Positions 12,379 to 24,050 of a DNA stretch of 64,000 bases are shown piece after piece. The stretch lies in NCBI GenBank assembly GCA_010093705.1, contig MU006093.1, positions 1,172,849 to 1,236,848 of the forward strand, read 5' to 3'. The translations under genes were made by a program, and so were the position numbers. A model generated the notes under the pieces. That model saw only the letters and a program-made list of their open reading frames with translations. It ran no database searches and was not told where the DNA came from. This stretch comes from Patellaria atrata CBS 101060 (taxonomy: Eukaryota; Ascomycota; Dothideomycetes; Patellariales; Patellariaceae). The first letter of the stretch is position 1; the number at the start of each line of letters is the position of its first letter.

Positions 12379-12939
12379 TCATCCTTCACTCTCTTCACTC
12401 TTTCCCCTTTGCTCCCGCTCCCGCTCTTCACTCCTCTCCCTCTGAGCACTCGCCTTCTCCACCAAGTTAGATTTCAATCTCTCCTCTTGCTTCTTCCAGT
12501 GACTCCCCTCCTCATAGTCCGCCCTGATGCCCAGCGCCTTCCTCAACCTCTCACTCTCCTCAATCTTCGCAGCCGCAAGCTCATGCACCTGATGGGTCTT
12601 CAACCCCCGCGCAGCTTTCCCCGATTTCGCGCCCTCCCCTTTCTTCCGCTCCGCTTGCAACTTCTTCCTTAGTGCCGTACATTGATCTTCGATTTCATCA
12701 TCATCCACACCCTCGTCTTCTAGCCGGTCTCGCAGCTCGAATACTTTGACTTCGATCTCGCGTTTTCGGTCGTGCTCGAGGATCTCGGTGTCTGGCTGCC
12801 GCTGTCGGTGCTTGAGCATGTCGAAGTCTTTTGGATACGGTGCGGTAGCGTCCCGGGGCTTGAGGTGGGAGAGATTGCGTTGGACGTAGCCGGACGTACC
12901 GCTACCTCGGGGGGTGTTGAGGCCGACGTTGGCGGACAT
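12379..12939 (-). CDS. CWC21: Pre-mRNA-splicing factor Cwc21
   Basis: Spliceosome-associated protein of the SRm300/Cwc21 family, bound near Prp8 and Snu114 in the activated spliceosome. A single exon of 186 residues. The N-terminus MSANVGLNTPRGSGTSGYVQ is the hallmark of the family; the cwf21 domain follows near residues 55-105 (RKREIEVKVFELRDRLED), and the rest is a highly charged, Lys/Glu/Arg-rich helix ending in RERSEEREREQRGKSEES. Length and start match fungal orthologues. Divergent from CDC123. Confidence 0.92.
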   Translation of the reverse strand: MSANVGLNTPRGSGTSGYVQRNLSHLKPRDATAPYPKDFDMLKHRQRQPDTEILEHDRKREIEVKVFELRDRLEDEGVDDDEIEDQCTALRKKLQAERKKGEGAKSGKAARGLKTHQVHELAAAKIEESERLRKALGIRADYEEGSHWKKQEERLKSNLVEKASAQRERSEEREREQRGKSEESEG

Positions 12940-13256
12940 CGTGCTTCTTTGAAGGTGGAGAGAGCTGCGCCGAAGTAGTTTTGTCGGCTCGATTTCTATC
13001 GTCGAGGTGATTGTTGAGGGTTGTAGGGGTGTTGGTGGTGAGAGGGAGGGAGGTTAATGCGGCAAAGGTTGCTTAGTCATGCACGATTTGGCTCAGGATA
13101 GAGTTCTACAGCTTTCTGCAGCAACGGAGTAACCTTTCCTCCCCGTTTTGTGTATTCACCATATCATTATATTTATACAACATAGCGTAAAGGTAAGACG
13201 GCATATTAGCTCTACGAGTTATCTCTCTTGATAATCTGGTCCCAAAAGAAGGCATC
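12940..13256. promoter_or_regulatory. Shared divergent promoter CWC21 / CDC123
   Basis: 317 bases between two start codons. No clear TATA box or named operator seen. Confidence 0.5.
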
Positions 13257-14539
13257 ATGGAGTCGGAAACTCTGAAGAGACTTCAATTTCCGGCTCTGAC
13301 AAAATCACATATCATGAACTGTTCATTTCACTCCTGGTACCCTAGGTACGCCAGTTTTTTTCTTACAAATACTTCTATTTCTTTGTCTGATATCGTTTCT
13401 CTAGATATCGATCAGTCACACCCAAAGCCCGGTTAATCCCCCTTCCCCTACCCTTTCTTGAGTATCTACGTTCGGATGGCATTGTTCTTCCTCCGGAAGA
13501 GAATGCCCCTCGGACTGAATGGTCGGATTCGGATAGTGGCATATTTTCCTCCAACGATAATGCGTCCGATCAGGAGGACGGAGAAGATGAAGACCCTTCT
13601 GTACATTGGGCCGAAACACATCAAAGTATTAAAAACACCATACAAGAGCTAGGAGGCAAAGTAATTCCGAAACTGAACTGGTCAGCACCAAAGGATGCAA
13701 CGTGGATATCTTCCACCAATAGTATGGACTGTAGAGCGCCCAACGATATCTATTTACTACTAAAGAGCTCGGACTTTGTAACTCACGATCTGGAGCATGC
13801 ATTTGATGATTGCGTAGAAGATGATAGCGAGCCGTCATCGAAACTGGAGATTGTTGATATACCATATCATCTCATATTACGCAAGCATATCTTACTTAAT
13901 CCGTCAGTAGAATTCAGGTGTTTCGTACGGAACAGGAAACTCCTCGCGATCTGCCAGCGGGATCTTAATCACTTCGACTTTCTCTTCAAAATGGAGGACA
14001 AGCTGCGGGATAGGATACAGTGGTTTTTCGATGAGAAGCTAAAGCACTCTTTTCCAGATGCTAACTTTGTATTCGATGTGTATATACCTCCACCGCACGA
14101 CAGAGTGTGGTTGGTCGATATAAATCCGTGGGCTCAACGTACAGATCCTCTACTCTTTAGTTGGCTGGAATTACTTACAATGGCCGAACCACCTTCCCCG
14201 GTAGAGGAGCAGTTCTTGCGGATGAGTCTGCACTCCGGTGCAATAATACTCACAACCGAAGAGTCTCCTGAGTCTCAGAACAGTGATGAGTCAGATGACG
14301 AAGAAGAAGAAGATGCGGATGATGAGCTATTCATCCCAGAGGTCCGCCTTGTCCATAAAGACGATCCTGAAGCGTACGGCTTCACAACACCGCAGTACAG
14401 CGCGCACAAACTACCAAGAGACGTGGTTGACGCGAGTCGAGGTGGTGAAGGTTCTTTGAGAGAGTTCGCGGACCAATGGAAGGAAGTTCTTGCGAAGCGA
14501 CAGAGAGAGGATGAAGGAGATGAGAGCGAAGCGGATTAG
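13257..14539 (+). CDS. CDC123: Cell division cycle protein Cdc123 (eIF2 assembly chaperone)
   Basis: Cdc123 is an ATP-grasp-like chaperone that joins eIF2 subunits and so gates translation initiation. Exons 13257-13345 and 13405-14539 (intron GTACGC...CTCTAG, 59 bp) encode 407 residues. Typical features: early [20 protein letters not shown] split by the intron, [13 protein letters not shown], the [13 protein letters not shown] segment, [18 protein letters not shown], and the metal/ATP-binding end [19 protein letters not shown]. An acidic Asp/Glu stretch ([15 protein letters not shown]) lies near the C-terminus, common in fungal members. The ATG in exon 1 is the only start that retains the conserved N-terminus. 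Confidence 0.94.
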
Positions 14540-15195
14540 AGCACAATAGCATCCCACTTGTAATTTCTTGAATATCCTGACACATGTAGAGGGTGAGCAC
14601 GAATAGACGATCTTAGCCGCTAACCGCATTGGTTGCCTACCTCTTCCCCTGCGGTGGATTAGTATGAGACGAGCAACAGTGGCTCTAAAGGAGCGGAACC
14701 ATGCGGAGGAACTTCCGTTACGCGTCACACGACGTTATAGATGCTGTAATGGGATTCTAGCGCGTTGGTAACTTTTGGGCGAAAGAAATCTCTCGTCCAT
14801 CAGGTACCAGTTAAGAAGCACACGAAAAATGTGACCGAGACGAAGTGGAACTGGCATGTACAAGGGCGAAATCAAGTATGAGATTTTGGCGAAAATACTC
14901 TTCCTCTATGCTTAGTTCCATAATTGCAATTTTTTTTATTACTAAATTCTAGAGATGTTATGAGAAAAAAGAACCAAATAAAAACCAAGAGCCAAAGTTT
15001 CGTAATTCAGACTGTGCGCAAGGTCCTAATATATACTCCCCCAAAGCTTGCCCCATTTAGCCATAACGCCTCTGAATGCTAAAGTTGACCATTTTCGGCC
15101 TTCCTTTGGAATTGTAAGAAAAGGATACCACCTAGAAGCCTGCATCACTTGATCGACTCCAACTTGAGGAAACCGACATATTCGCAATGTTCCAA
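14540..15195. other. Intergenic between convergent CDC123 and IWS1
   Basis: AT-rich 656-bp stretch with homopolymer runs near 14930-14945; no gene or repeat recognised. Confidence 0.6.
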
Positions 15196-16708
15196 TCAGC
15201 GTCGGGCTTTTGCTTGCGTTGCCTTCAACCTCCTGAAAGCATCGCCAGCAGCACCAGGAGCACGGACGGGTTGAGATCCTGGTACTACGTTATTCTTAGG
15301 CACAATCGTGTAGCTCGTCTGGCTGCCAGTAATCCTCGCGCGATTCATAACAGTAGGCGTAGCAAGCATTTTCTCGCGAGCAGCAGCGGTTGCGGCAGAG
15401 AGTTGACTGTTGCCGCCTTGTGAAGGACGGATAGGCAGACGACTGTAACATCACAAGTTAGAATTGTAACTCTTTAAAATCACATGTACGCAACTTACTT
15501 CGGATCATACTCTGCCTCCTTGAATTCCTTCTTGCGGTAGTCGTCGGTACGCCTGAGGATTGGACGCTTCCATTCATTCACAAGTCTGTCGGCCTGTCGT
15601 TTGATATTCGCCTCCACTTTCGGGCTCTTGGTGTAGAAATGAACCACCTTACCTAAACCGCTCGCGATTAGAGTATCTTTCGTGATTGGAAGTTTCTCGA
15701 GCGCAGCAAAGAGCTCTCGTTGGATGTTGTAAGCAGGCATACTTCCGTCAGAGAGGGGTTCAAGGAAGAATCGTACACCTTCCATAAGGTTATTATCCGG
15801 ATCAACGATGGAGTTTTGAATGGTCCTGCGGCTGAGGAGACTAATAACCTCCGGAAGCATACGCAGTTTAAGCATTGCTGGTTCTCCCCGTTCTCTCGCG
15901 GCAAGATCTGCTGCTGCTGCGTCACCCATCCTCTTTCGCATATCTTGGATTTCTTCGTCGGCTAGGGTCTCGAGATCCTGAGAAATATATCAGTAAAGAG
16001 CTAGTACGCAATAGAATAGGTGTACATACAATGCCATCCTTCTTACGCAACCTCTTGTTCGGGTTCCGAAGCGCTGCATCCATAGCTCTGTCTAGAGCAC
16101 GTCTCCGCCCTGTTGAAAGTATCAGTATTCGCAAATATCGAAATCAGCACTTATGGATATTGCTCACTCTCTTCCGGCGTCAAGCTCTCATCATCCTCTG
16201 GGGTTGCTTTACGAGTCGTTCTAGCACGCTCCCTTCGCTCACCGCCCTCCTTCTTCCTATTGCGCTTTCCCTCTAGCTCCTCTCCTCCACTAAAATTGTC
16301 ATCGTCTTCTCTCCTCTTGCGCGACTTCTTGGGTTTCTCCCTTTTTCGTTCCTTCTTTTTCCGCGAGGCTTCTTCTCCCTCTGTTCGCTTGCGTTTATGC
16401 ACCCCTAGGGCATTCACGTTACTCTCATCAACCATGATAGGTCTTTCCTCGATTGCCACATTGGCTGCATCGAAATCCTCAAATTGAGCTTCATCGATTT
16501 CAGATAGGTCGGATTCGTCATCAAGGCCGTCCTCTTTGTCTTCTGCATCTTCTGTCACTTCCATGTCCAGTGTCGGATCTGCTACCGGGGGCGTTGGCGT
16601 TGAGTTTTCTTCGTCAATCTCAGGACGAAGGGGGTCATTAGGATCATGCCCTGCTTCTGGCCCACCGGATACCATTTCTAACTGGGGAGGAAGCTCGACG
16701 TCTTCCAT
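15196..16708 (-). CDS. IWS1: Transcription elongation factor Iws1/Spn1
   Basis: Nuclear partner of Spt6 in RNA polymerase II elongation. Exons 16168-16708, 16030-16109, 15499-15977 and 15196-15442 give 448 residues. The first 180 residues are acidic then Lys/Arg-rich and disordered; the second exon begins the conserved helical domain (RRRALDRAMDAALRNPNKRL), continued by LETLADEEIQDMRKRM, LLSRRTIQNSIVDPDNNLME and FYTKSPKVEANIKRQADRLV, a TFIIS N-terminal-like fold. The last exon holds the basic C-terminal tail ending in FRRLKATQAKARR. All three introns have GT-AG ends (GTGAGC, GTATGT, GTAAGT). Divergent from TOM5 over 281 bp. Confidence 0.93.
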
Positions 16709-16989
16709 TGTTGCGTGTATGCGACAGCCTTTGATTTTGGAGTCGAAATGTAACCTTTAAAGTTCAATGGTTGTCGGTATCAAAACCAAAGAATAGACTC
16801 AGAGAGAGTGAAGGTTAAGAGATGGGCTGGGTGGTAAAGATATGGAGATATGAACAATGTGATTCTGGAAACGGCAACCTTTCGGTCTTGGCAGTAAACG
16901 GAATCTTCCGCAGCCCCCCTTACAACGTTATTTGTTCAGAGCTCCGCGTTACCATCGTCCGGAACGAAATTTGAGAAGAACCGCCCACA

Positions 16990-17304
16990 ATGTTTGGAGG
17001 AGGTGAGTGTTACTTTCTAATTTCATTAAACAATAATTAACTACTAGTATCTAGCACCGCCACCACCCAGCAAAGCTGAACTCGAAGTAAGACGTCTCTG
17101 GGATCTTTGACAAGTGGATAGTAGCTTATATCCATCCTCCCAGGCACAAGAAGCAGAAGCATCACAAGGTCTCAAGATGGCGACAGCAACCTGCATACTC
17201 CTCTACCTATGTATGCGATCCCGCTATTGCCTACCTCTAATCTATCAAGATACTAACGTCCAATAGCTCCCTTTGCTATCGACTACATTCGCAAACTCGT
17301 ATAA
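16990..17304 (+). CDS. TOM5: Mitochondrial import receptor subunit Tom5
   Basis: Tiny tail-anchored subunit of the outer-membrane TOM complex. Four exons (16990-17002, 17055-17086, 17144-17210, 17267-17304) spell 49 residues, too short and broken to show as a long frame. The product starts MFGGAPPPPSKAELEAQEAE, continues with a helix, then a transmembrane segment TATCILLYLSPFAIDYI and a basic end RKLV, the pattern of fungal Tom5. All three introns are about 50-57 bp with GT-AG ends; the first has two candidate acceptors (17047 and 17054) and only the second keeps the frame open. The four exons fit one open frame only with these splices, which is good evidence for such a small gene. Confidence 0.8.
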
Positions 17305-17610
17305 ATATTCTGCATATGCATTGGAATTTCATTCCGGGCCACTGTACATCAAATCCATAATGATATGGGGATCTGGCGATGCTGTACAATAGAGGGAACA
17401 TGACGGAGTCAAGTCGGTGTATCATAATTAGTCTACTCGTCAAACCATGTCGGGTATCGAAACCGAAATGGACAATACATGATGTCTTCTCCTTCTCTCC
17501 CTTTGCCGATAACACGTATTTTCCGATGATCACGAAACAAATAAGCAGATTGAATTTCAGTTTCCGTTCGCACTAAACTGGGGAGTCCCCGTCTTGATAT
17601 ATCATGCTTT
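17305..17610. other. Short intergenic between convergent TOM5 and NUP57
   Basis: 306 bases, 3' flanks only; nothing seen. Confidence 0.6.
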
Positions 17611-18757
17611 TTATTGCGGCCGTACACTCTTTTCCCATTCCTTGAAGTCGGTCCCAATCTTTTCCACCTCCTTGCGAAGATGGGCAAGCTGAGAATCAAA
17701 ATCGTTCAACAACTGCTGAAAAGTCAGCAACGTGAGACAAGTGAGAACCACGCGTTCTTACCTGCTTGACCTTCTTCATAGTATCCTCGTCGATAGTCTC
17801 CTCGGAATTCTCTAAATTCTTACCCAATTTCTCAGACTCTTGTTGTAGGTAGTCCGCCCGAGTCCTAATTGCAGACATCCGCGCCCACATCTCTTCTTGC
17901 CTCCCGTTCAGATTTGGATCGAAAGCTGCTTTTTCTAGGTCGACCAACTTCCTCTTCAGCTCCTCCTCCATACTATCCATAGCATATCCCCTATTTCGTA
18001 AGACCTGGACCTTACTCGCTAGAGATAGACACCTTTGACTCAGAATTATATGCTTTCTCCTTGCCTCGACTGCACGCACAGATATCTCCAGGTCGTGCTG
18101 TTGCGTGATCCTGGTTAGACTCGCGTTAATCTCGTGCATGCGTGCCTGTAGTGAGCCAACGGCACGGACTTGCATCTCCAGACGCTTAGCAACGTCTCTA
18201 AAACCTTTCGCGATGATAGGAATGGCTAGGGCATAAGGTTTTCTCGCCAAGGCGTCCTCCCACTTCTTCTCGTCTTCGTTTTGCCCGGGACCATAGTGGT
18301 GCACCATTGACGGCTCCACACTATTATAGAAATAATAGTGAAAGTACGAATTTGGTGATTCGGGTGACCATTTCTCAAAAATTATTTGCATCTGCTCGGT
18401 AATTGACTTCTCACCTAGGATATAGTTAGTTTAGTACTCAATCTTAATACCAGGGATGCTTCTTCCAGACTCACGTGCAGGGCCAGGAGGCGCATTCCAC
18501 ACCCCTGATCGCTGTAAAGAGTTTTGCAATAGGCCTTGTTGAGAGCTTAGCAAGGAGTTTGACAGTCCTTGTTGTTGGGGTTGCTGTTGAGAAACCCCAA
18601 ACAATCCTGTATTGCCAGGTGCCGCATTGTTTTGCTGCGAGTTCGCAAGAAACTGGTTTGGCTGGGTTGCTGGTTGGGTTGCAAATAGACCGAGAGGTTT
18701 GTTCGCGGTATTACCTCCAAATAAACTACTCCCACCTTGGGCCGTATTTGAAAACAT
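17611..18757 (-). CDS. NUP57: FG nucleoporin Nup57/Nup54
   Basis: Central-channel nucleoporin of the Nsp1-Nup49-Nup57 complex. Exons 18475-18757, 17762-18414 and 17611-17715 encode 346 residues. Residues 1-90 hold GLFG/SLFG repeats in a Gln/Asn-rich stretch (SSLFGGN, GLFATQP, GLFGVSQ); from residue 95 follows the Nup54 alpha-helical domain (REKSITEQMQIIFEKWSPES, then coiled coils with RLEMQVRAVGSLQARMHEIN). Both introns have clear GT-AG ends. The last acceptor is a tandem CAGCAG, so two isoforms differing by one Gln are possible. An in-frame region continues upstream to 18784, but MFSNTAQGG fits nucleoporin starts better. Divergent from NDUFA8. Confidence 0.88.
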
Positions 18758-19069
18758 GTTGTTGAGGTATTGGAATAGCGGCACGTACGGAGAGGTGCAA
18801 AGGATGAGTTTGCGCGTTGGAGAATGCTGAGAAACAGCTACCGAAAGATAACCATAAACTTACCCTCTAGAACACCAACCCCGAAAATGTTGAACGCGCT
18901 TTGTCCGCAACAATTCATCGACGTTCAGGTTGTTTTCAAAAGGTTTGGCTTGGCACAATCCCTAGCTCACACTAGTTCGGAGCATATCCGAACGTCAACC
19001 TGAAAACTCCAAGTATCAGAAGCTTCACAATAACGATCAATTCGTCTGCTCGTGTACCGGTTCGATACG
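18758..19069. promoter_or_regulatory. Shared divergent promoter NUP57 / NDUFA8
   Basis: 312 bases between start codons. A GTAAGTTT donor-like site at about 18866 on the minus strand hints at a 5' UTR intron for NUP57; not proven. Confidence 0.4.
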
Positions 19070-19711
19070 ATGGCGGCGAGAGCAGCGAGGTAAATACCCA
19101 ATCGAAGTTTGATGTCCGTTATTACTGAGTCAAGTTCACTTTGTTAGGTTCAACCAGCAGGTACTGATCGATACCACCCCTCTTCCGGACAGCATCCCCA
19201 AAGTAAAAGAAATCGGTGCTACCTCCGCACCGTTACTTTCCGCAGCCTTCTTCATCGGGGCAAGATGCAAACCATACAACGATGATTACATGATGTGCAA
19301 GACGGAGGCAAACGGAAGGGGTGAACTAGAGTGTATGAAGGAAGGCAGAAGAGTCACCAGATGTGCGGCGAGCGTGTAAGGGGTTGCGCACAAATGAGTG
19401 CTCCTTGGGTTTGCTGATATATGGTACCAGGATTGCGGACGTCAATACCCACTGTCTATCAGAATTCAGAAAACACTGGATGTGCTTAGAAAATTGGAAC
19501 CAACAGCTGTGGCAATGTCGACGGTTTGAGAGGGATCTGAACAAATGCGTCTTCGAAAACCTAGTGAGTTTCATCCTAATGCTGTTATTATCGATCACTA
19601 TTAATTTGATGGAAGAAACTGGAAAAGGTTATCCCAGGTGCACCAGCTGACGAAATTCCCGTTCATCTGCGGAAGAGGCAAATATATGCGCACAGTTATG
19701 CAAATATGTAA
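19070..19711 (+). CDS. Complex I 20.8 kDa subunit (NDUFA8 / PGIV)
   Basis: Accessory subunit of NADH:ubiquinone oxidoreductase on the intermembrane-space side of the inner membrane. Exons 19070-19089, 19148-19375, 19431-19563 and 19616-19711 give 158 residues. The diagnostic feature is a double CHCH (quadruple Cx9C) domain: CKPYNDDYMMC, CMKEGRRVTRC, CLSEFRKHWMC and CRRFERDLNKC, each cysteine pair separated by nine residues, the substrates of the Mia40 oxidation pathway. The N-terminus VLIDTTPLPDSIPKVKEIGA and C-terminal PGAPADEIPVHLRKRQIY are also typical. The cysteine motifs are in one frame only after all three introns are removed. Confidence 0.94.
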
Positions 19712-20335
19712 ATATATCATTTCCTATAACAGTAGATCAATGGCGCAAACTGGTTCTGAATCGAATTCATTTTCTCCGTATCTATAGCTGGGGTGTGACC
19801 AATGAATATACCTTAAGCCCAATAACCGATTTCCTATGTCATTTGAGGAGTTCATTCACACTTACTACGAGAAAATGGTACTCATCAGTCTCCCGTTGTA
19901 TATGCTCGTGAATTGGGCTATAATGGCCGCAAGTGTGTGATATGGTTCACCGTATACGAATTCCAGGGTTCCCAAAAAAAAAATCGCCTTAGGGCCCATT
20001 TCAATGTATGTGCTATCGAGTAGAGTCCTGGGGAACTTGGTTAATATTAATAGTACCTGTATAGTGTATGCTTTGTTCCAGCAAGTTGCGACCTCATTAA
20101 AGTTGACACGATTTATACAAAGTGCACCAGTCCCATATATTCAACTTTTAGATATTTTATACAAGAGATATGCCGTTTTATCGATACATCAGAAGGGTAA
20201 AACGATCCACCGGATCATAGTAAGGATTTTAGGCATCTTCTCGCGCCATTGAATTCCGTATATAGATAAGGGGTATCTCCCAACAACGCCAGTCTACCGC
20301 AAGCCTTAGCCCGAAAGACACCAAGAACTCCGCTC
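19712..20335. other. Intergenic between convergent genes
   Basis: 624 bases, AT-rich, with a run of nine A near 19974-19983. No gene seen. Confidence 0.6.
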
Positions 20336-21385
20336 TTACCAATCTGGGACGTGCAACCCGTACGTGATCCTTGCCCCTAGTTTGCGCAAGGCATCCCGCA
20401 TCTCCGGACTACCGTACCTATGTTCCTCTGCCACAATTTCTTTGGGAATGTCACTCTTGACATCAGCCCAGTGCCATAGATCTAGGGCGAGCTTCTCGCA
20501 TTCGTCCCTCTTGTTCCTATCCCACCATACGGGGAGAACCCCACGCATGCTCTCCGCTTGCGCTAAGTAATTGCGCAGGTGTTGGTACGAATGGCCTTCG
20601 ATATATTTCGGAGTGTCAGCTTGGATAGATGGTACAAAGCTCTCCGGCAGCAAGGTTGCTGGTTCGGAGACACCATGGTCGAAGGAACCTGTGGCATCTA
20701 TCGAGAAGATTGATTGTACGGGAGAGTTCGGTTCCGTCTCGGTAACATGGAGGCCCCTCTCACGCCTCAAATCCTCACTGTACACTCGGAAGCTATCGAT
20801 GAGAAGCTTCAGTGCGATGCGCTCCGGCTTGTGGTACAGGAGGCCCTCGATGGGTTCCCCTTCGTACGGACGGAACATGTCGGAGAGATGATCGTTTCCT
20901 GGCCAGACTCGAGCGGGCATCTGTTGAGCTTGTACAGTAGAGCTTGTTGTGGTCTCCGTGCGCATTCCAGAAAGATTTACGCCTGAAGGGATAGCAGCAA
21001 GGCGTCCGAGGCTGCTTTCGTACCCGGGTTGTGATATCGTCCGTGTGAAGATTGAACCACCGGGAGACTCTTGTAGAGTGTTTACGTTGGAAGCGGAAAT
21101 ACGCCGACGGTGGATAGGGGCAGTGAGCTTGCAGTGCATTTTGTGCTCAGGCCAATCGTCGGTTTCGCACTTGCGAGAACAGTAGAGAACCTCATCGCAC
21201 CGGCTACAACCTCGAAGGATAACATCGTCTAATTCGTCTTCCTCTTTCATACAATTGTTGCATCGTCGTACATGCCTGGGGGTTTTGAAGTGCTTTTCAG
21301 AGTCGGGGGTGAGACGCTCTGATGACTCTTGAGGCTTCTTAGAGGGTCCTATGAGGAGGTGATCATAAGAATAAGAGAGATTCAT
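20336..21385 (-). CDS. MYND zinc-finger protein, function unknown
   Basis: Single-exon protein of 349 residues from the first ATG (21385). The frame stays open to about 21508 but without an ATG, so an upstream exon cannot be excluded. A MYND finger lies at residues 42-85: CNNC, then CSRC, CSRKC and a final HKMHC, with all eight zinc ligands present (Cys42, 45, 60, 63, 69, 73, His81, Cys85). MYND fingers bind proline-rich peptides and often sit in regulators or SET proteins; no SET domain is visible here. The C-terminal half has conserved-looking helices with many Trp (VLPVWWDRNKRDECEKLALD, LWHWADV). I do not recognise a named orthologue. Confidence 0.78.
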   Translation of the reverse strand: MNLSYSYDHLLIGPSKKPQESSERLTPDSEKHFKTPRHVRRCNNCMKEEDELDDVILRGCSRCDEVLYCSRKCETDDWPEHKMHCKLTAPIHRRRISASNVNTLQESPGGSIFTRTISQPGYESSLGRLAAIPSGVNLSGMRTETTTSSTVQAQQMPARVWPGNDHLSDMFRPYEGEPIEGLLYHKPERIALKLLIDSFRVYSEDLRRERGLHVTETEPNSPVQSIFSIDATGSFDHGVSEPATLLPESFVPSIQADTPKYIEGHSYQHLRNYLAQAESMRGVLPVWWDRNKRDECEKLALDLWHWADVKSDIPKEIVAEEHRYGSPEMRDALRKLGARITYGLHVPDW

Positions 21386-22290
21386 TATGTATCGTGTAAG
21401 TTCTGCGACGTACAATGTTTGTTCATGTACATGATTCGGAGATGTAGATGTGTTCTTCGCAGAATTTATGGAGCTCTGAGGGATGGGTAACGATATAAGC
21501 TTCAACAATAGACGCCTAGCAAAAGGTGAAGAAGGAAGTCAGATGTCGTGGTCAGATGTTTGATGTTGTTGTTATTGTTTTGAAGATATGGCGTCAGTGT
21601 TCATTCGCTGGAATATAGTCACCTTACTCAGGGGAAGGAACATTTACAGAATTCACAGAAGCGACTAGCTCAACAGACACAGTAAAAGCCACGGGAAATT
21701 GCAGAAATGTCCCGTGAGAGAAATTATGGAAATGAAGCGTAAATAGAGCCACATTTCTCAGATATCATATGGTCATGCGTTTAAGAGACCGGTGGACAGC
21801 AATAGTAGATTGAGCTAACAACCTCTTTAAGGGTAAGAACTGAACTTAGAAAGCTTTGATATGCATTGAGAACGCCAGTGTCTTTATTTTATGAACAATG
21901 ATATGAATAGTAGGGATATAGTTTAGAGACCGGTACTCCAGTAACAGACCCAGAACATAACTGTTTGATTCAGAAACTAGCTACTCGTTCCTTATTGCAT
22001 TGACCTAGGGCATTAAAATAAACCCAGTTTGTATACAAAATACTAAGGTAATATCGTACTTAAAGGACTCAATACGCGGGAAAATCTACATTAGAGAAGT
22101 ATCATGAGCATAGCTCGATTTAGAGGGACCAGGACTACGCCTCCTAGTTCCTATCAAGGACATTCATAACCACTTATAATACAATACCACGCTTTTACCG
22201 CACCCTAGACACGACAAATATAACTCTAGTCTCTTAACTTATCGTAGCATACAGTCTCGTCGCTGTAATCTTATTGTAGCAAACTGCTGG
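21386..22290. other. Intergenic
   Basis: About 900 bases upstream of the MYND gene and downstream of the F-box/TPR gene. No open frame of note and no repeat recognised. Confidence 0.6.
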
Positions 22291-23596
22291 TTAGCCCAAC
22301 ATGATAGCCACGCTCGAGATTGCTTTGTTAATCGCGGCATCATGTGGTAAATACATTTTAGCAACTCTGAATAGTCTTCTTGCTTCAGATTTATCACCCA
22401 TTTCTCTGCAAGCTAGGCCGGTTCTATAGTAGATCTTACCCATCTCATTAGCGGCCGCAAAACCAAGCATTGGAGTGTCCTCTTCAGCTTGCATACCCAT
22501 GGCGTCACGCATTGAGTCACGGAGGATGTTGATTGTACGCAAACCCCAGAAGTGAGCTTCGTCCCACTCTTGGAGTTTAATGTATGCGAGGACAATGTTG
22601 GCGACAAGTTTGACCTCAAGGGGAAATCAGTTAGCAGACGAAGTAAACAATTGGAAAGAACTTACTCGGAGCACGACCCGCACCTGCTGTGCATGTTGAC
22701 CGTCGTATTGCCCACCCTTACATTGAGTCTGAAACCAAGCGTCGCCCCAGATCTCACGCCGTCTTCCTTTACAAATGATGTGAATCGCAAAGAATGCTTT
22801 CTCGTACAGTTTGATTGCCCCCCAATAATTCTGTTGCCCTAACGCAACATTTCCTTCATCTTTAAGTCTTGTCGCTTCCTCCAAGCATTCCGTTGGCGTC
22901 TTATGCGGCACCGCCATAGTTTCTTGCAGGTTCTTTTCAATAGCATCATAATGTGGCCCTTGGATGCGGAATGACCGTAGGTTTTTCACAGATCCAAACG
23001 GTAGTAGTAATTGCTCTTGGAGGCGCTTCGGAATTGGTTTCTCCTCAAAAGATAGAGTCGAAGGGTTGTTCAGCTTGAGATTCAAGCTAAGATGCGAGTT
23101 TAGATCCGGGGTGGAGAGGTCGGAATAGAACCACATTTGCGTGAAGGCGGGTAGGTCCTTCAGTAACAAAAGGACACAAGTCGGGTCATCGTCGTACCAG
23201 TCGTGATCGGGCGTACCGATCTTCACGGCGAGATGGTAGTCCTTGAAACCACTCACATCATCATTATGAAGGACGATTGGAACTCGATGTTCAATACCTA
23301 TGTGACTTCGAGCCTCTGAGCTAACGTTAGTGATGTATGACAGACTAAGTACGGTTTAGTTTGGACAGACCTGGAAATGGTGTTTCCACCTTGATCAACA
23401 CATTTTGGCGCCTAAACACGCCACGCGCTTCTTCGTGTAGCTGGCGGTTGAGGAGAAATATGGTGACTATATGATCAAAGCGGTATCCAGTCAACGAGTC
23501 AGTACCGTGCTCTATGCGCTCTATTTTCGGAAGGACTAGATACGAGAAAATATGCTCCCGCAGTTCTATCGGAAGACCAAGAAAAGTGGGTGACAT
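22291..23596 (-). CDS. F-box-like / TPR protein, function unknown
   Basis: Exons 23371-23596, 22666-23315 and 22291-22614 encode 399 residues. The N-terminus FLGLPIELREHIFSYLVLPK matches the short F-box-like (LPxELRxxI) motif common in large fungal families. The C-terminal half looks like tetratricopeptide repeats (ATRLKDEGNVALGQQNYWGA, then LVANIVLAYIKLQEWDEAHF and YYRTGLACREMGDKSEARRL). F-box plus TPR suggests an SCF adaptor, as inference. The second intron is ordinary (GTAAGT, branch GCTAACTGA). The first needs a GTCTGT donor; a GTACTT donor 18 bases on would leave a 37-bp intron, which seems too short. No gene name recognised. Confidence 0.68.
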
Positions 23597-24050
23597 GGCT
23601 GCTTATCATACAAAGAGCAACATTTCAAAGGAAAGGGTGAAGGAATGACGACTTATTATGATACGGGAGTGTGCGGTTGAGTCCAGAACCGTCTCTGCCG
23701 CCACCACCGAATGCCGAAAGCTGGAGAAGACCGAGCCGACTCCCGACCGAATGAAGCTAGTCGCTCACATGGCTGGAGTATATTTCCACCTCACTTCATC
23801 ATCTGCCACTACCTTTCCGAATTTTGTTTAAATTCACTCGCATCTCTGTATACATTATGAAAACTCAATCTTTCCCATCAGATATTTCATGTATTCCTGC
23901 ACAACCAAATTAATTGAGAACGTACGGGGGTGCTCTAGTTCGCACGAATGTGTCAACTGTATTCATGGAGGAGTTCTGTTGCTACTCTAGTCGAAATAGC
24001 TACTAAGGTACATAGTGGAAGTGGAGCAACCATAGCTATACCCAAAGATT
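23597..24050. other. Intergenic
   Basis: 454 bases upstream of the F-box/TPR gene; nothing supported. Confidence 0.55.
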
